Below are positions 22,853 through 36,921 of a stretch of 64,000 nt of DNA, in pieces; position 1 is the stretch's first letter, and each line of letters opens with the position of its first letter. Under the pieces are notes generated by a model that had not been told where the DNA came from, did no database searches, and was given only the letters and a program-made list of their open reading frames with translations. A program made the position numbers and the translations under genes. Where the stretch lies: contig SJOL01008995.1 of assembly GCA_004794785.1 (NCBI GenBank), forward strand, positions 67,989 through 131,988, given 5' to 3'. The stretch is from Opisthorchis felineus (taxonomy: Eukaryota > Platyhelminthes > Trematoda > Opisthorchiida > Opisthorchiidae).

Positions 22853-24616
22853 TAACACTTAAACAATGAAAATCAAAGTGGCTGTGCAACAGAAGTTCGA
22901 ATAGATCAGAATTAACTCCGTCTGGAAAATTAAGTCTGGGCAAAGCTCAGAGACCAGCGACCAGCATAAGTGTACGTTGTTTTTCTATTGTGAATACGGA
23001 ATATATTTGATTACAGCTAGTACCCCATCACGAAGTAAGCCATAGAAGATCAGATGGCAACACCAGCCTGAGGCAGCATGGATGGATCTCAGATGAGTAG
23101 TTCTTCACCCAGTAGGTTGTTTTCAGACATTTTCCAACATTACGCCAAAATATCAGCAAGCTAAACTCATTCATCTTCGGGGATGGTGGGACAGATTGCC
23201 GACCAGAATAACTAAGCCGGCATACAGTCTCTTCTCGTGTGGTTTTCAGGTTCTTTGGACCAGTTATAGCACCCCTCACTCTGGCCAGCAAAATGCATTG
23301 ATATTTTTAGAGTTTTCTAGGTTAAGCTCACGGGAATGTTTACTTGCATCACTTACTGCATTAGAATTGGTATTTTGGATTTGGTATTTTGGCCCTTATT
23401 CCGTGCTTCACTTTTCTTTAGCTTATCCCAAGCGCATTTTATTTTCACACCTAAAAGACAGTAAGATCAATCAAAGATTTCAGGACCTGTTTTCGAATTC
23501 AACTGTTTCCGCTACATTGTGACGTAACAATTCGATAAAATCTGGTTCCAAGTGTTCCAACTACCAGCCCAAAGTGAAGCGAATTTTTCGTGCCTCCAGC
23601 CACCGCTCAACGATGTGGCATCAAGTTCCATGTATCGGGGTGACTATCCTTCATGTAGCATTTGCAAGTGTTACTTTCTCTGCGTGCTTCATGTGCCGAA
23701 AGTTCGTGCCGGTTGGACTCTCTTGTAGGCTTTGCACGTCGGTATAGTCACAAAAGAAGACGGTAATATGTGGGACGATAGAGTAGGTGGGCAGGATATA
23801 TGCCTGTAGTTGATACATTAACTTTGCCAAACGAATTTCTGGTTGTCTGTATTCAAGTCTGGGAACAAAGTGACACGTATTCTTCCGGATTCATGTGACA
23901 TTCAGTGCAACAGCGATTCAAATATGTTCAAAGTGCAACAGCATAAATACTAAACGTGCTATTCTGCACATGATGCTAAAACTGATGCATCTAGAGACTT
24001 CTTTGTTGGAGTTGAGTAAATGTTGGATTTGAAGACCCGAAAATGACATATTTCCGTGTACCAAATCTCGCATTCTACAGGTTTTGGCCAGGAGATACCA
24101 GTTGGCTCAAGAGTAGTTATTCTTGATAATTTTGCAGAGTGCTTGTGATTGCAGTAACTCAAATCGCTTATTGGTTATTGAAGAAATCCCTAAAGACTGG
24201 TTCATTACTGGATATAGAAGAGTAGGTAAGATGCTTGGTAAGAAATAATGTGCTATCTTGATTTGACGGTTATGTTTTCCAGCGGTTTCATACAACTATC
24301 GGTGTAAAGTTTATCTCAACAGTTTTTGAAGCTTGAGTTTCCCTCCAAAGCTCCAAGGAATAAGCAAGCTAGTTGGCTGACTGTGCGTTAGTGTGCTGTA
24401 GGAAGTTCTTTCATCTAGCATCAGGAGAATGATTAGCAGATGAGTTTGTATCCACGCACAAAAACTACACAGACAGTGTTCTAAGATCCAAAAACAAACA
24501 AACAAATATTGACCTCCAGGCAGACGTTACTGGTTGAGAAACGCAAATGGACGGCCGTTAAGCTAATAAAAGCGTTTCAGCAAGCCTACTCGCTTGACAT
24601 AACAATACACCAATTA

Positions 24617-24745
24617 TAAAGTGGCCGGATACTGTTCGACAGCCCAATACAGGTTTTGCTATTCTTGGGCCTCCTCGGAAAGACTTAGTCTTCCAGTTTT
24701 CATCAGCCGTAAGCTCAATCTCATTACTGAGGTATTTCAGTCTAC
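24617..24745 (+). repeat. Degenerate ctcataagg repeat fragment
   Basis: Similarity covers 'actgttcgacagccca', a 'ttttgctattcttggg' block, a 'cagttttcatcagccgtaagctc' block and 'attactgaggtatttcag'. The terminal motif is lost. Very old copy. Confidence 0.4.
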
Positions 24746-26189
24746 TGTGACACCTGATGTACAAAAAAGGATGCTTTCCCTTAATGAGCGTTCACTGCTT
24801 TACCCCATTTTTGAATCCTTGTTGTTATAGTACAGTGAGTAGCGGGACAAACCAGATGCATGTCAATGTGGACAGACATATCGAAAAGGGCGAATGTTAG
24901 ACCATTACCTTTCTTCGAAATTTTGTTCCTAAAATTTGTAAATCATTATTTGACACTTCTAGTGACTTTAAGGGTGGCATCCTTTTCCTGCCTACTAAGC
25001 TCTCAACCATATAAGTTCTCCAAGTTATGTAAAATGGCTGCATCTCATGAAACGTTCCACTAAATCGATCACTGACAGATCAAATCTCATCATCATTTGT
25101 GACTGGCACAATTTTCGCCAGAAGCCGATACCGAAACTATCGCTCTGGGAGGTAATGATAGGAGTTTTACCTGAAGCCACCACAGTTCACTCACAATGAC
25201 GGGACTCCGTAACGAGGCCTCATACACACTGAATGAACTTTTAACTGAGGGTTTCCTGTCAAGTCTGAAAAGTAAACATCAGACGTACATTTCCTTCAAA
25301 TGAAGGCACAATGTTCACAGGCTCGTAGTTCATATGTTCCGCCTTCCTTTTTTTAATCAGTTGTTTGGTGGTAACTTTCATCAACAGTAAGGTGTGACGT
25401 CACTGCTGGCGCGGACGGACGATACCCGATGTTCCAGTGAACTTGAGTGTTGTGCTGTCAGAATACAACGGATGTCACTTCATGACTTTATCCAAAAGCT
25501 GATAACCAGCAGCCCTCGAGAATTTACAGTGCTCTACCTTAGCAGCATAACGTTAATGAGGACTTAATACATGTCGGGTTTTAGTTGAAGAAGTGAACAC
25601 CGTATTTCATCTTTTGATAGGATGCCACAGATTTTATTGACAAAACACCTCATACGAGGTTGATTAGAACTAACCTTTCCTTCTTATTGGGGCCGATCAG
25701 GTAGATGTAGACCCACACACATTGATTTCCCATTTGAACAACAAAATATACACAGGTGGAGTATTGCACCAGTTTGAGTTTTCCGTTAGCACGAACCTAC
25801 TTTGCAAACGACTGCATAGTTGTCCTACTGCTCGTTTTGTTTTCCTCACTTCTTTCATCTTGTCCATCCAAATGGTCATTCATTTGAATTCCAGAGGTTT
25901 CCTTACCTCAAGAAGTACATCAGTCATTGAATTTTTATGTGCAAATTGTACACCGCCGCAGTGCTGGCCTTCTATTTGTTAGTTATCTGTTATAAAACCA
26001 CAGATGTGGATTTAAGAACAGAGGTTAAACAGCTGCCACGTTCTTAGCTCGTTTAAAAATGATCCCATTATTGAACGACAGGCAGTCCCTAGGCAGATGG
26101 TAGTTTGAGTAAATTTCGAAATTTTGCTAGAGGCTTCATCTTGCAAATAACGTCAGTCAACACCAAATACGGTCATTTGTACACCATTT

Positions 26190-26530
26190 TAGTTTTAACG
26201 GAAGATTCAACTAAATCCTAGTTGAATACCTCGTTTATCATGTCCTTCAACTGATTGTGCTGTAGAAAGGCCGCCTCATTTTTCAGTTGGTAAGATACTC
26301 GAGAGATCGCAGCACATTTTATTAAAGGAAGCTACTCATAATGTTGCTGAACACTCTTCGACAGCCCACTACCGTTTTACCCTCTATGAGTTACACCAGA
26401 TAGGAAAAGTCTTACAGAATACATCAACGCTATGTTCTTCTACGCCCATATGATGAGCCTCATTAAGGGAACAACCGTTCGTGCGCTGTTGAAGAGTTTT
26501 CAGCAACCTTGTGGGTAGTTTCATTCAAGA
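26190..26530. repeat. ctcataagg dispersed repeat with inverted terminal motifs
   Basis: The right-hand blocks (caactgattgtgctgtag, ccgcctcatttttcagttgg, gatactcgagagatcgcag) come first. They are followed by a terminal motif at 26333-26355 and an opposing inverted terminal motif at 26487-26520 (gctgttgaagagttttcagc). The copy therefore has a stem-loop like the one at 7540-7682, but with several mismatches. Confidence 0.6.
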
Positions 26531-27424
26531 AAACATACACACTTATCTCCCCAGGGAACATGATGGTTCTTGAGGACTGTCACGTGATCAACGATCTTGA
26601 AACAGTCAGGGACCTCAGGAAAGCAAACTTCTCGTCCTTCTGTATGACAACGGTGCACATGATAGAATTAACAAGCGATTGTCCAGAAACAAATATTGTT
26701 TCCGCTTAGACATGCATTGTCTTCTCGTGTGATTGCCGTAAAAGTGAGAGGGTATTTGTTAACAGTGAAGCAAATCGCTGACTACGAGACTGGCGCGTCC
26801 AGCATTCTCAACTAGGAAACACCACAGTAACAATTTCAATGACCATACTCAAATGTGTATTACGGACTATTCGATCTGAGTCCAATATTTCAAGTGAAAG
26901 TAAAGATGAAATGCACCAGAAATCAACACTAGCTACACGTAGAAACTATAAGTTCTGGACAAACTAGCACCCGTCTGCTTATCCGAACGTCCACACTTGT
27001 CAGGTCACGGTAAATCGGCTTGCATCTCTGGGTTTGCTCGTCATATCCAATAACAACGCCGATCAACCCATTTGCGGAATGGCTAATTCACCATGCGATT
27101 TGCGATGGGCTACATGCGCAGCCAACCGAAAACCGTTAACCTTGCAAACCAAAGAGGAATCGACTAGAAGGTTGACAAGAAGGAGCAGTCTGAATGTCTC
27201 CATCACGCTCAAATGACCTGTAATTGTCAAATTAGTTGTGGATTAACAAAGTGGAACACCACGGCATACGCAAAGGGAGGCTCGGCAGCCCCCACCATTC
27301 ACTAGAGCTACCGCAGGCAAAGATTTGTGGTTAGCTAGTGTGAGATTGAATCATGCAGTTGGAATGCATGTAGGATACCACTAGGCTTAAAATGATAGCA
27401 GTCCGAAGCACAACTATTGGATAG

Positions 27425-27815
27425 AAGTAATACACTACTCATAAAGTTGTTGAAAAATCATCGACAGCCCACGACCGATTTCGCCCTTCTCAGGGCTCAT
27501 CAGACAGGCGAAGTCCCCGAGTTCCCGTCAACCTTATGTTCTGCTTCAACCCAAAATGCACGAAGTTCGACTTATAGACTCATCTGCATAGCAATTTGAT
27601 TTTGACGAGACTCACCTGGAACCCAGCTGAATCTCTCGCTTATGATGTTCTTATTCAACTGGATGTAGTGCACCAGGTGGTATTCGAAATATTGCAATTC
27701 ATTGTGTATACGTAATACACTGCTCATAGAGTTGCTGAAAACGAGGGATTCAGTTGAATTCCAGGTGAGTTTTCCGTCAAAACCAAATTAGTATACAGAT
27801 GACTATATCAGTCGA
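27425..27815 (+). repeat. ctcataagg dispersed repeat, full unit plus partial second unit
   Basis: The head at 27430 (acactactcataaagttgttg) is followed by all blocks in order. A second terminal motif lies near 27716-27738, then an inverted relic of the 'gattcagttgaattccaggtgag' block ending near 27815. The plus-strand open frame at 27417-27599 is repeat sequence. Confidence 0.65.
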
Positions 27816-30800
27816 ACAACTACTGGATGTTTTATTCCTTCACAACTCCGCTGAATTGTTTCTGTTACCACATCTGTGTACATCTTCATCTAACAGCCCT
27901 CGTTCTTCTTTAGTTTTCACATCTATATCAGAGCACTATACCCATTCCCATCCATTTTTGCTAGTTCCTTATCCATAAGGCTTTCAAATAATTTATGATT
28001 CCACGGCAGCGAAAACTCTGTGTTGAACACTGATGTGCTGTCGATGATGATGATGACGACGATAGTGATGAAGATGCCCGTGATGGTGATGATATTGAGG
28101 AGGAGGTTATGCATAGGTTCAGTGCAACACATCAAGCTTGGGTAGGCTTACGGGTAAACGGCCCGAATTCTCACCCCATTTTAGCTGATATGGGTTGTGC
28201 TGTGAGCATGGTGTGGACGCATGCGAAAATAAGATGAGAATCTGCTGCAATACATATGTGAAAAAGCGAACAAATACGAAAACTTCTGACAGATGATGGT
28301 ATCAACTAACATGCATTAATGAATAACTAGCAGAAAAGGACAAGTGCAGTCAATAGACGACTTATGCCCCTAAATGAGAGGAAAAACGGTTAGTTTCAAC
28401 AGTCCTTTAAATTAGAAGAGTGCAAGAGTTTTAGAAGGTGAAACGGTTTCAAAATTCCTCAGAGAGCACACAAAATGGCCGCTGTAGGGTATGTTTTATT
28501 ACGACGCTCCTAAGATAGCTACAGTTGGAGTTCTGGAACCGATGTAAAGTTTAATCACATATTTGTTTATCGAGATGTTTCGTTGTACATCCTTCGCACC
28601 TCGTTGGCGAGAAATAATCAAGACGAGGTAAACTTGGTCAATAAAGCTCGCTCTTCGTTTTGTTTGTAAGGAAAGAAAGTTTTTCAACAAAAATACTGCG
28701 AAGTACGTCCAAAATAGCGCGACACTGATAGGGAGCTTGATAAATTTTGGCATATCACTCCTGAGGTGTGATTACGAATACTGTAAATTTCAGAAATGGC
28801 TAGTATGACAACATTTGTCTTCTGGTGTCTGGAATACTCGTCGATGAAATCATTTGGCCTCTCCTCCTCCAGGGGCGTATCCCCAAAAAGTCCACTACAT
28901 GAGCACACGCCGTCTGAAGCATAGGTAGTGTCCTGTTCGGATGAAATATTTATGCACACTTCGATACTGTATATCCCAGATACTCAAGCAGAAGAATGTT
29001 GACAAGCTGAAGTTCACGCTGTGGACAGAAGTAACACTTCATCTTGCACATGAATTGTCACCGAAGTAGGAAACACATGCAGACAATTCCAAGGTGAACC
29101 TTCAGGGAAAAAGCACTCCTGTTGAAGAAAGTCTTTATAATCTCTTGAAGTTTTTTTCCTGTTAGGAGAGTATCCTACGAAAACCCCATTAGTCACTTCC
29201 GTTCGCAGTATGTTGGCTTCAGTTTAATGAGGAAAAGTATATTCTTGTGTACGTGCTTCACTTGCTAAACATTATCTGTTACAGCCATTTTAAAGGTGCT
29301 ATCATAGCTACTTTAGTGGTGGATTGAAATGCAATGGAGTATGGAAAAACCTGGGAATAAACTCCACATAAAAGAAACCATGTAACCTATTCTGCTGGCT
29401 GCACAAGTATACAGTAAAAAAAGACATGGATAGTTCCATTATAGCCCGCAATCTGGACGTCCCCCGAACAAACTTCACTGGACACGCAACAGTTTGGCTA
29501 TCTGCATTCTTATCCCATCTGTCATGTGTAGGCCTACCACAGGGACCTCGCATTCAATCACAGAACATTTTAGACGTTTGTGTCAGGTAATAACTCCTTG
29601 CCCGGAGGGCATGTTTCGGATACTGCCACCTGCCTCAACGGTTTGATGGTGCATCTGCTATCCCATCCCAAGAACACATTCATTCCGCCCGAATCTGGTA
29701 GGTCTACAATTCCCAGTGGACGGCAGCACTGGACCAATGAGGGTCATCCATGTGGATGAATGCTATTCATAGTTAGGTAAGAAATAGAGTAGCAGATGGA
29801 ACAACCCATCTACAGAATGTGCTCTCCTTCCGAACGGATACGAACCAAACAGAAGTCCTGAACGTTGACAGGAAAATTACAGGATCCAACAGTTATTTGC
29901 CGGATAGTGGAGGTTAGGATAGGGGGACCAAAGGTCGCTGTTTACATAACAGCCGGCTTTGGGCAGGTGACTTTCCAAAGAAACCATAAAAGAAGCAATG
30001 AATGAATTGCGTAAAAATGACTCCGTCCAAGTTTCTGAATTCCACCAAAATAAAGTAAGTGTAGTTATCCCAGGATCGGATATTTTCCGTCGAGAAAAGC
30101 ATGTAACCACTTCCTTCAGACTTCATTTTGTCCAATAATTGACTATTTTGATATGGGGATACTCAAAAACTGCGAAATTTCCACAACTGGTGCTTGTGAA
30201 CATTTGGATGAGAAGAGGATGTATATTTTGACATCACTTTAACGCAAATCCCACAACTCTCTTGTCAGTAACCGCCACAAATTAGACAGTAACTACAACA
30301 ACTCATGAAAGTTGCATGAAAGAAAATGGGAAAATGTCTGAGCATGTCAAATGTTACCTAGTACAAGTAAAAAGCGGTAGAGTTTGGTGCGATGTAGCTG
30401 CTAATAGGGAGGAAACCGAAACAGTCACTTGAATCCCGAAAGCATTTATTGATTGCTCGTGTGCGCATGATTTTGTATCTGTTTCAGATAACTGATATCT
30501 GTCTAACTAAAGGCATATCGGACACTGATCATCTTCACATCAAATCCGTCCTTAGTAGCATCTTGAAAGGGGTGTTATCGTCTCATCGGAGGTGACAGGA
30601 GGCTGTAGAGAGTAGTGGGGTGAAGCCCTACAGAATGAACGATGAGCGATGATAGAGGTATGTTTACTTTTGTGAACAACTGACCCCAATTTGTTCCTCT
30701 GTGTCAACTATCTGAATTAGTGTTATTCTGAATTGTAATGTGCACCCAAATTCTGATTAGTAGGTTGAGTGGTGCGCAGTCAGCTGGGTCAGTGCCGATA

Positions 30801-33381
30801 ATATCGCGATCCTATAAAGTCCCGGGGATATTTTTTAGGAACGAACGAATAAGGTTGTCTGAGTGACAAGGTAGTTTATGTCTTGATAATCTTCTTCGGT
30901 TTGTTTGGCACGTTTCCCAAAGATTGGAGTTATTGCATCAGCATTTTACTAACTAATCCGTAAACAATGATCCTTGGGTATGTCGAAGCAAACGCTTCAC
31001 TGTCAACGGACTTGTGATGCAACCGAAATAAACACGTTTGGCACCAGCTAGTTTAGAGTACATAGCCACGCCTCTAGCCAGTTTTGCCACTATTGACTTT
31101 GATGAGACCTTCATGATTCCACGTCCCATGAGAACACGAACTAATGAACAACAGTTGACTGAAGTTTTGATGCGTCCACCCTCGATGTATTATTGCCAAT
31201 GTTCAAAACATCATAGAAGTACAGTTCGCCTCAAAAAGCGACATGTGAGTGCTGTCCTTAAGTGTAGAAAAAGTCGTACTAATGTTCAGTTCGCTTCCAA
31301 GGATGCATTCAACTAAGGGAGTTTGCAGTTCAGTTAATAACTTCGTTTCCCAGTGTCGAACAGGAATCCGTATTTCCGGATTGGGGGATCCCAGAACCTT
31401 TTCTGAATGGCCGCAAGCTGAAGAATCATAAATTTCTATCCGCTCAAAAACCAGCCATCGGATTACTTATTTTTCTTCTGGATAATAATCGCCTAACGGT
31501 CACACCACTGGTCGGAAAGACGACAGTGTGTATGTCCAAAGGAATAGTCTCGCTTTTGAAAGATCATATATTCAATCGTGGCTCGACGCGAAACGGTACT
31601 GTGCAACCTCTGTTGTGTTGGCATCTACTCAGAGGTCATTCTTGTGTGGCGGTTTGAACTGTGATCTAAGACAACCTTTCTGTTTTGTTGTTCACCTAGT
31701 GCATAGATGGGCCCATAACGTCAGTTACGAACATAGGGAAAGGATGAGCTGGACAGTGTGAGAAACTTTGATCTATAGGTCCTGTTGCTGAAATAAGTAT
31801 GGAGTCCATCCTGTACATACGACGGAACGCGATTTGCCACTGGCCATCTCCATGGGCTAGCTTATACCCCCACAGTATCCTAACCTAGAAATTCCGAGTG
31901 ATTAATTGTTCCTGCAGCCTCAAATCCACTATATCATTCAAACTTAGCGGTGCACATAACAACATCGGATGTAGTAATCCTTTTCACACACAGAATTTCA
32001 ATGTCAATACAAAATAGGCTTGATTAAAATACCCCGGTGTTAAGTTGAGCACCGGTGGTGGACATCGGCACGATGTTGGATTGCATTGTATTGCATGGTA
32101 AGCGGATGAGTGAAATTCCGGATTCACATCCTTTGCAAGCTGCTGGGGAAGTAAGTACATGCTACTTAAGCATAACATAGTAGTGTAATGTAAAGTCAAA
32201 ATATGCACCGCGTCCTTTGAGTTGGCCAGTCAAGCCATGGCAACGGGAAACAAAGGCTTAAAGATTGGATAAAAACTCCAGGAAATCAAACCATACTTTG
32301 GAATGTGATTAGATAACTAAAATAGGACACCACTGACTCCACAACTGAAAGCGGTTTGTCGAAACGATGTGGGACTAATGCAACTATGCATGCCTACCCA
32401 AAACAATTGAATGAGAGAACAGTGCATTCTGCAGTGAATAATGGGCCACGGCGAAATTCCGTGTGTAAAAACGGGACAGATTAAGAAATGTGATGATATG
32501 CACATGGAATGTGCCGGATTGCACATGATACCGGCCAGACGGATATACTCTCATCATCCCTTGTTTCCCCATAGTTGGTTTTACCGATACAACGGACCAG
32601 AGCGAGAAGCATGCTTTCCAGTCCGTAATCATCGTTGCCAAGCGGCGCCGATCAACTGATAAGTCAAAATAACAAACATTTTCTTGGAGCGGATTGGTTG
32701 GTATGCACAAGAAACTAGAATATATCGATGGTGAACAATCTTGCTGAGACGCGTACGGATAAAAAATAATTTGCGTGATAAAGATGAAAAGCAAAGCGCG
32801 AGGTGGATGGTGATAAATCAAAAATAGTGATGGGAAAATTTCCTATGGAGGTCAAGAGATGGAATAGTTAGGACGCAATTGAGGAAAGTAGGCACAGAAT
32901 AGATAACTACAGACGGATGTGCCAATAGCATAATTCACGGAACACATAGCGTAACTCCTACATAAGTGCATAGTTTGATACAGTATGTGGACCAAAGTGC
33001 GTCATACCAAAAATTCTATTTTGTAAAAGCCTTCAAGAGCTAGGTTCGCAACACAAGTTAGCCAATAGCTCTTTAATACTACTATCCAGAGTAATTCTAT
33101 TGGCACTGTTGACAATTATCCCTCCTTGAGGTCTACTACAGTCCTCTATTCTTGATGAACATTGAAAATAATCCCCGTTTGGAGTGGTCTGTACAAGGGG
33201 AGAAGAGGTCTTCTTACAAAACTGAGCACCCGTCTTACTCTAGTTCGCGTGGTGCTTTATTCAAGATTGATTATGGCCGGAGCTGATGTATCCACAGATT
33301 TCAATGGAAAACATTGTGGAATAAAAAGCGGTTCTTATGGTAAGAGTGGCTTTATAAGTTGATTGTATTTGCAAGGTGGAT

Positions 33382-33680
33382 AAGAACGGGCCAATAGCCC
33401 ATCAATAGTTTCGCCCTTTTTGGGCCCAAAGGTAGGCGGCTCATCAACCCTATTTCTTACTTGAACGTCAAACAGGGAGCTAGACACTCACTTTGGATGC
33501 TAACGTAAAATTCTCGTCAGTAGTTGAAGGGAGGGTTCAGTGCAAGTGCCACCTGGTCGATATTACGGAACCCTGGGGTCACACACACTGCACACTTGGT
33601 TTCAGAACATCAAAAACGAGAGATTCATTTGAATCTCGCGTTAACTCCGCTTCAGTTTGCAAAAGTGTTCAACAGCACAA
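33382..33680 (+). repeat. Rearranged ctcataagg repeat copy
   Basis: Recognisable pieces are 'atagcccatcaatagtttcg', 'cgccctttttgggcccaaagg', 'cttacttgaacgtcaaac' and, in inverted sense, 'catcaaaaacgagagattca' followed by 'gcaaaagtg'. Internal material between about 33500 and 33590 does not match. It is probably an old copy with an insertion or rearrangement. Confidence 0.45.
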
Positions 33681-36143
33681 TTACCCATTCTCGTTCCAAC
33701 GGTGTCTGTTATCGATGCGTATGAACGCAGTCAACTGCCTCACTTGCACCGACCTTCAGGCTATACGTTTTCTCATACACTGTTGTCGTATAGAACCGAG
33801 AAGACGCTGCTCTTCATGGATAGCAAACCCACTAGTTCTCTCCAGCAAGGGCTACCAGATTGGATCAAGAGAAAACTGTGAGTAGATGACGAAATGGCGG
33901 TCTACTAGAACTTTTGTGGTCACCAATGGGAAAGGAAAAGGATCAAACTCTTCGTGAAGATCGGCAAAGAGAAGGAGATAGCAAATGACGTGAACATTGC
34001 TTCGAAGCATGAACCTCGTTGTGCGATACCTAGGTTGGAAATCTATGAAGCTTACAGGATATCAAGCAAACTGAGCTCAGAAGAGTCAATTGTCATGTGG
34101 TTTGGATAGTCAAGGTCATTAGGTAAGCACAAATGGACTTCGAAATCGCGGAATGAAAAGTTTAGCTAAGGTTACGGCGACTAAAAAGGAACCGGGGAAA
34201 TGCACCTCATTATGAATACTATGTACGATTTTACGATCTGCTTTGCTAAGTGCACCAGAAAATGAACTAAAAATAGCTAACACAAGACCATGGAGTTTAC
34301 ATTTCAAACATCAAACACACAGGCAATCACTATGGTTTAAGTCAATTTGAACAAAATCATGTTTAACAGCATAATACTCAACGTGTACGTACTGGATAAC
34401 TCTCTTCGTAACAGTATTAGGAGCAGGTTACGAATGAGCTTAGTGGTGGGCACGTAATCCAACAGTTCCATCGGGGCTCGTTTTGAAGTGCACGGAAAGG
34501 ATGTAAAGATCAACAGCCAAGACAGGCATTAAGTACGTTTAGTTAAAACTCAGTTTAGAAGGTAGCATGAAGACGTACCAATAATTAGAGCGAAGTAGGC
34601 CTACACTACAATGTTAATGGGGCCTATGTTTGATGTTGGTAATACGGCTGCTGTTGACGAAATCAGCTTTGGATGACCAACAGGAAGTACCAGTTAATGG
34701 TTAAAGGTGAAATGGTCACAGTGACAGGTAGATAAACTGAAATGAGTGAAGTGTCACATAGAAACAAATTACTAGCCAAAAGGAGGGAAATTTCCGCGAA
34801 TACCGACCTTAGTCTGTATAAATGCGGAAGAAGACGCTTGGGGGAGTCCAATCTGGAACTGTGTGGGCACAACTCATTGAATACCCTTTGTGAAGAACGC
34901 GATGCCGACAATTTTCCAGTTCTAACCGTACAGATAACAGAATAGATGAATGCTCGCTTAGTTTGGGTGTAACAAGATAAAACCCATTTGTAATTTTTGG
35001 ACGATTTGAAAATCCAGTTGATTTTCACGAGTGGAGCAAACCGAATGCATCAAGTTGTAGTGAAAACTAAACAACTCCAGAAATCTAAGCGTTTCGCAAT
35101 GTTCCACATGTTGCAACACATTTGTGAATGACGCTCATTAGCTTTCCCATTGAGTATACGTGACACATTATTCAGAAACAAACTCATCACTGGTTGCATG
35201 TCCTTGTCTTTTGTAGAAGCTGTATTCGTCCTACCCAACCGGTGTCCTGATATTCAGACACAGAACACCCATTCAGTTTCCTTTCAGCTTCCTTGGCCAC
35301 CAACTGGTACGTTTTAAGGCCTTACCTAAACTAAAAACGTCAACGTTTGTAAATTAGACATGGAAATATTTCTCATCCAGCCCAAATGAACCACTCCAAG
35401 CTATAAAACCAGTGACTGACTACTCTTCTGAAACCCTCCTGCTTAACCTTTAATCCACTGTGCGGCAGAAAGTCCAGTTTGATCAGTGGTTATTATATGG
35501 CTGAAAGTTTGCCCTTTTAAATGGAATGGGAAGACTGATAGGCTATCAGTACTATGCGGGAGACTCAGTTGGCCACATTAGTGTTGTAGCGTCCAAACTG
35601 ATGTGCGACACACTGGTGTGTGTCTAGGTTCACCTGATGTGACACCGCTTCCACGCAAATCATGTTTGTGCTTCACCTTACCCGTTACCTACTATTGGTT
35701 CATGTTTTGTTTGGGTCAAGCTTGTCAATCGGTGACAACTGTTTATACCAATCTCCCGGCCGGTTGTCGTATTTCTCTCCGCATCAGTCAGACAGCTCAG
35801 CAGCCCATTAACCACTATAACAGGTGTTAGGCACAAAGGTTATCGATTCGGGTACCCAAAAGACCCATTAAATACTCAGTGAGGAGAAAGCAGTACTACT
35901 CGCCCTTCTGGTTAGGATGAGCTCCTCTCGACCAATTTTAACATTACGTACCAAGTTGGCAAAATCACAGTGAGCAAGACAGGACTCAACCGAATTGCCC
36001 ACGCAATTAACTTGGTTGCCATGGCTTACGCGAAATGATGTACTGTATATCACGAACGGATGTCTATCTTTATTGTTGCTACCTTATCAGTGCTTAGAAT
36101 CTCCAGCAGTTTACATAGGTGAGAGAACCTGTTGAAGTATAAT

Positions 36144-36168
36144 CACAGATATATCCTGTATATCTGTG
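36144..36168. repeat. Short perfect hairpin
   Basis: A 10-bp perfect inverted repeat (cacagatata with tatatctgtg) is separated by the 5-base loop tcctg. No gene adjoins it, and stems of this length occur by chance in AT-rich DNA. Confidence 0.5.
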
Positions 36169-36591
36169 GTGTAGTAGACAAGAACGAAACAATAAACCAA
36201 AATTCATCGGACAACTGTCTAGAGAAGTTTAGTTGAATGGCTTGTGTCTTTATTGTCCTGTGACTCATTTAGAACGAATCGAGAGGTTCAGTTCCCCAAC
36301 TACCCGCAAGTATCTTTGATAACTTCGAGCAACCTGAGGAAAACATAGCTGTCACAATGAGAAGCTTAATCATATGGTTAATTAACTCAGAATCACCTTC
36401 CACCAGTGGATAGCTATTCTTACATGTGCCTAATTGAGTCCAGTTGAGGATATACAACTAGGAAGTGGTTGGCCACACTGCGGATTATGATTGGAACAAC
36501 GTCGATTCTGTGTGGGGGTAGCATCCGTGACATTTTAACAACCAAACGCGATCTTAAGGACTATACGGTTGGATGGCTGTTGTAAGCCACT

Positions 36592-36921
36592 TTATTGTAA
36601 AAGGTTATCACTAAGCCCTGTGAACAAAGATCCTCGATACTGAGACCTATCCCTCCCACAAAGCACACCGTCCTCCAGTAAGTAGCAGTCTTTATTAGGA
36701 CAGATTATAGAGCCAGAGGCCGACATATTAAGGTGTCCAGAAAAGTTCAAGCCTGGATCATCCAAAAGAAAGTTGACGGTGTGATCCGCCACAACTGGAG
36801 AATTTGTTGTCCCCGAAATTTGTGACTTTGATGTACTAGGGTTCACGCACCTTAAATAAACTACCTGTCGAAAAAACGACAGCTGTTGCGTAAATTCCGC
36901 TTGGAATGATGAGAAAAACAT
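36592..36921 (-). CDS. Unrecognised open frame, 109 codons
   Basis: A minus-strand open frame has a balanced composition: Ser/Asn-rich, with three cysteines in its C-terminal half and a stop at 36592-36594. A tract resembling a splice acceptor (gtcgttttttcgacaggtag) occurs just inside it, so the 3' part could be a terminal exon. I see no domain, no signal peptide and no partner exon. It could be a lineage-specific gene end or chance. Confidence 0.2.
   Translation of the reverse strand: MFFSSFQAEFTQQLSFFRQVVYLRCVNPSTSKSQISGTTNSPVVADHTVNFLLDDPGLNFSGHLNMSASGSIICPNKDCYLLEDGVLCGRDRSQYRGSLFTGLSDNLLQ

Noticed and set aside
25640..25735. Possible further ctcataagg repeat copy (catacgaggttgatt ... 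ggccgatcaggtag)
   Set aside because: Only scattered words match, and the block order cannot be followed far enough to call it with confidence.
32384..32821. 145-codon minus-strand frame with a hydrophobic N-terminus
   Set aside because: It resembles a signal peptide at first, but the rest has erratic composition, no domain and no splice partners.
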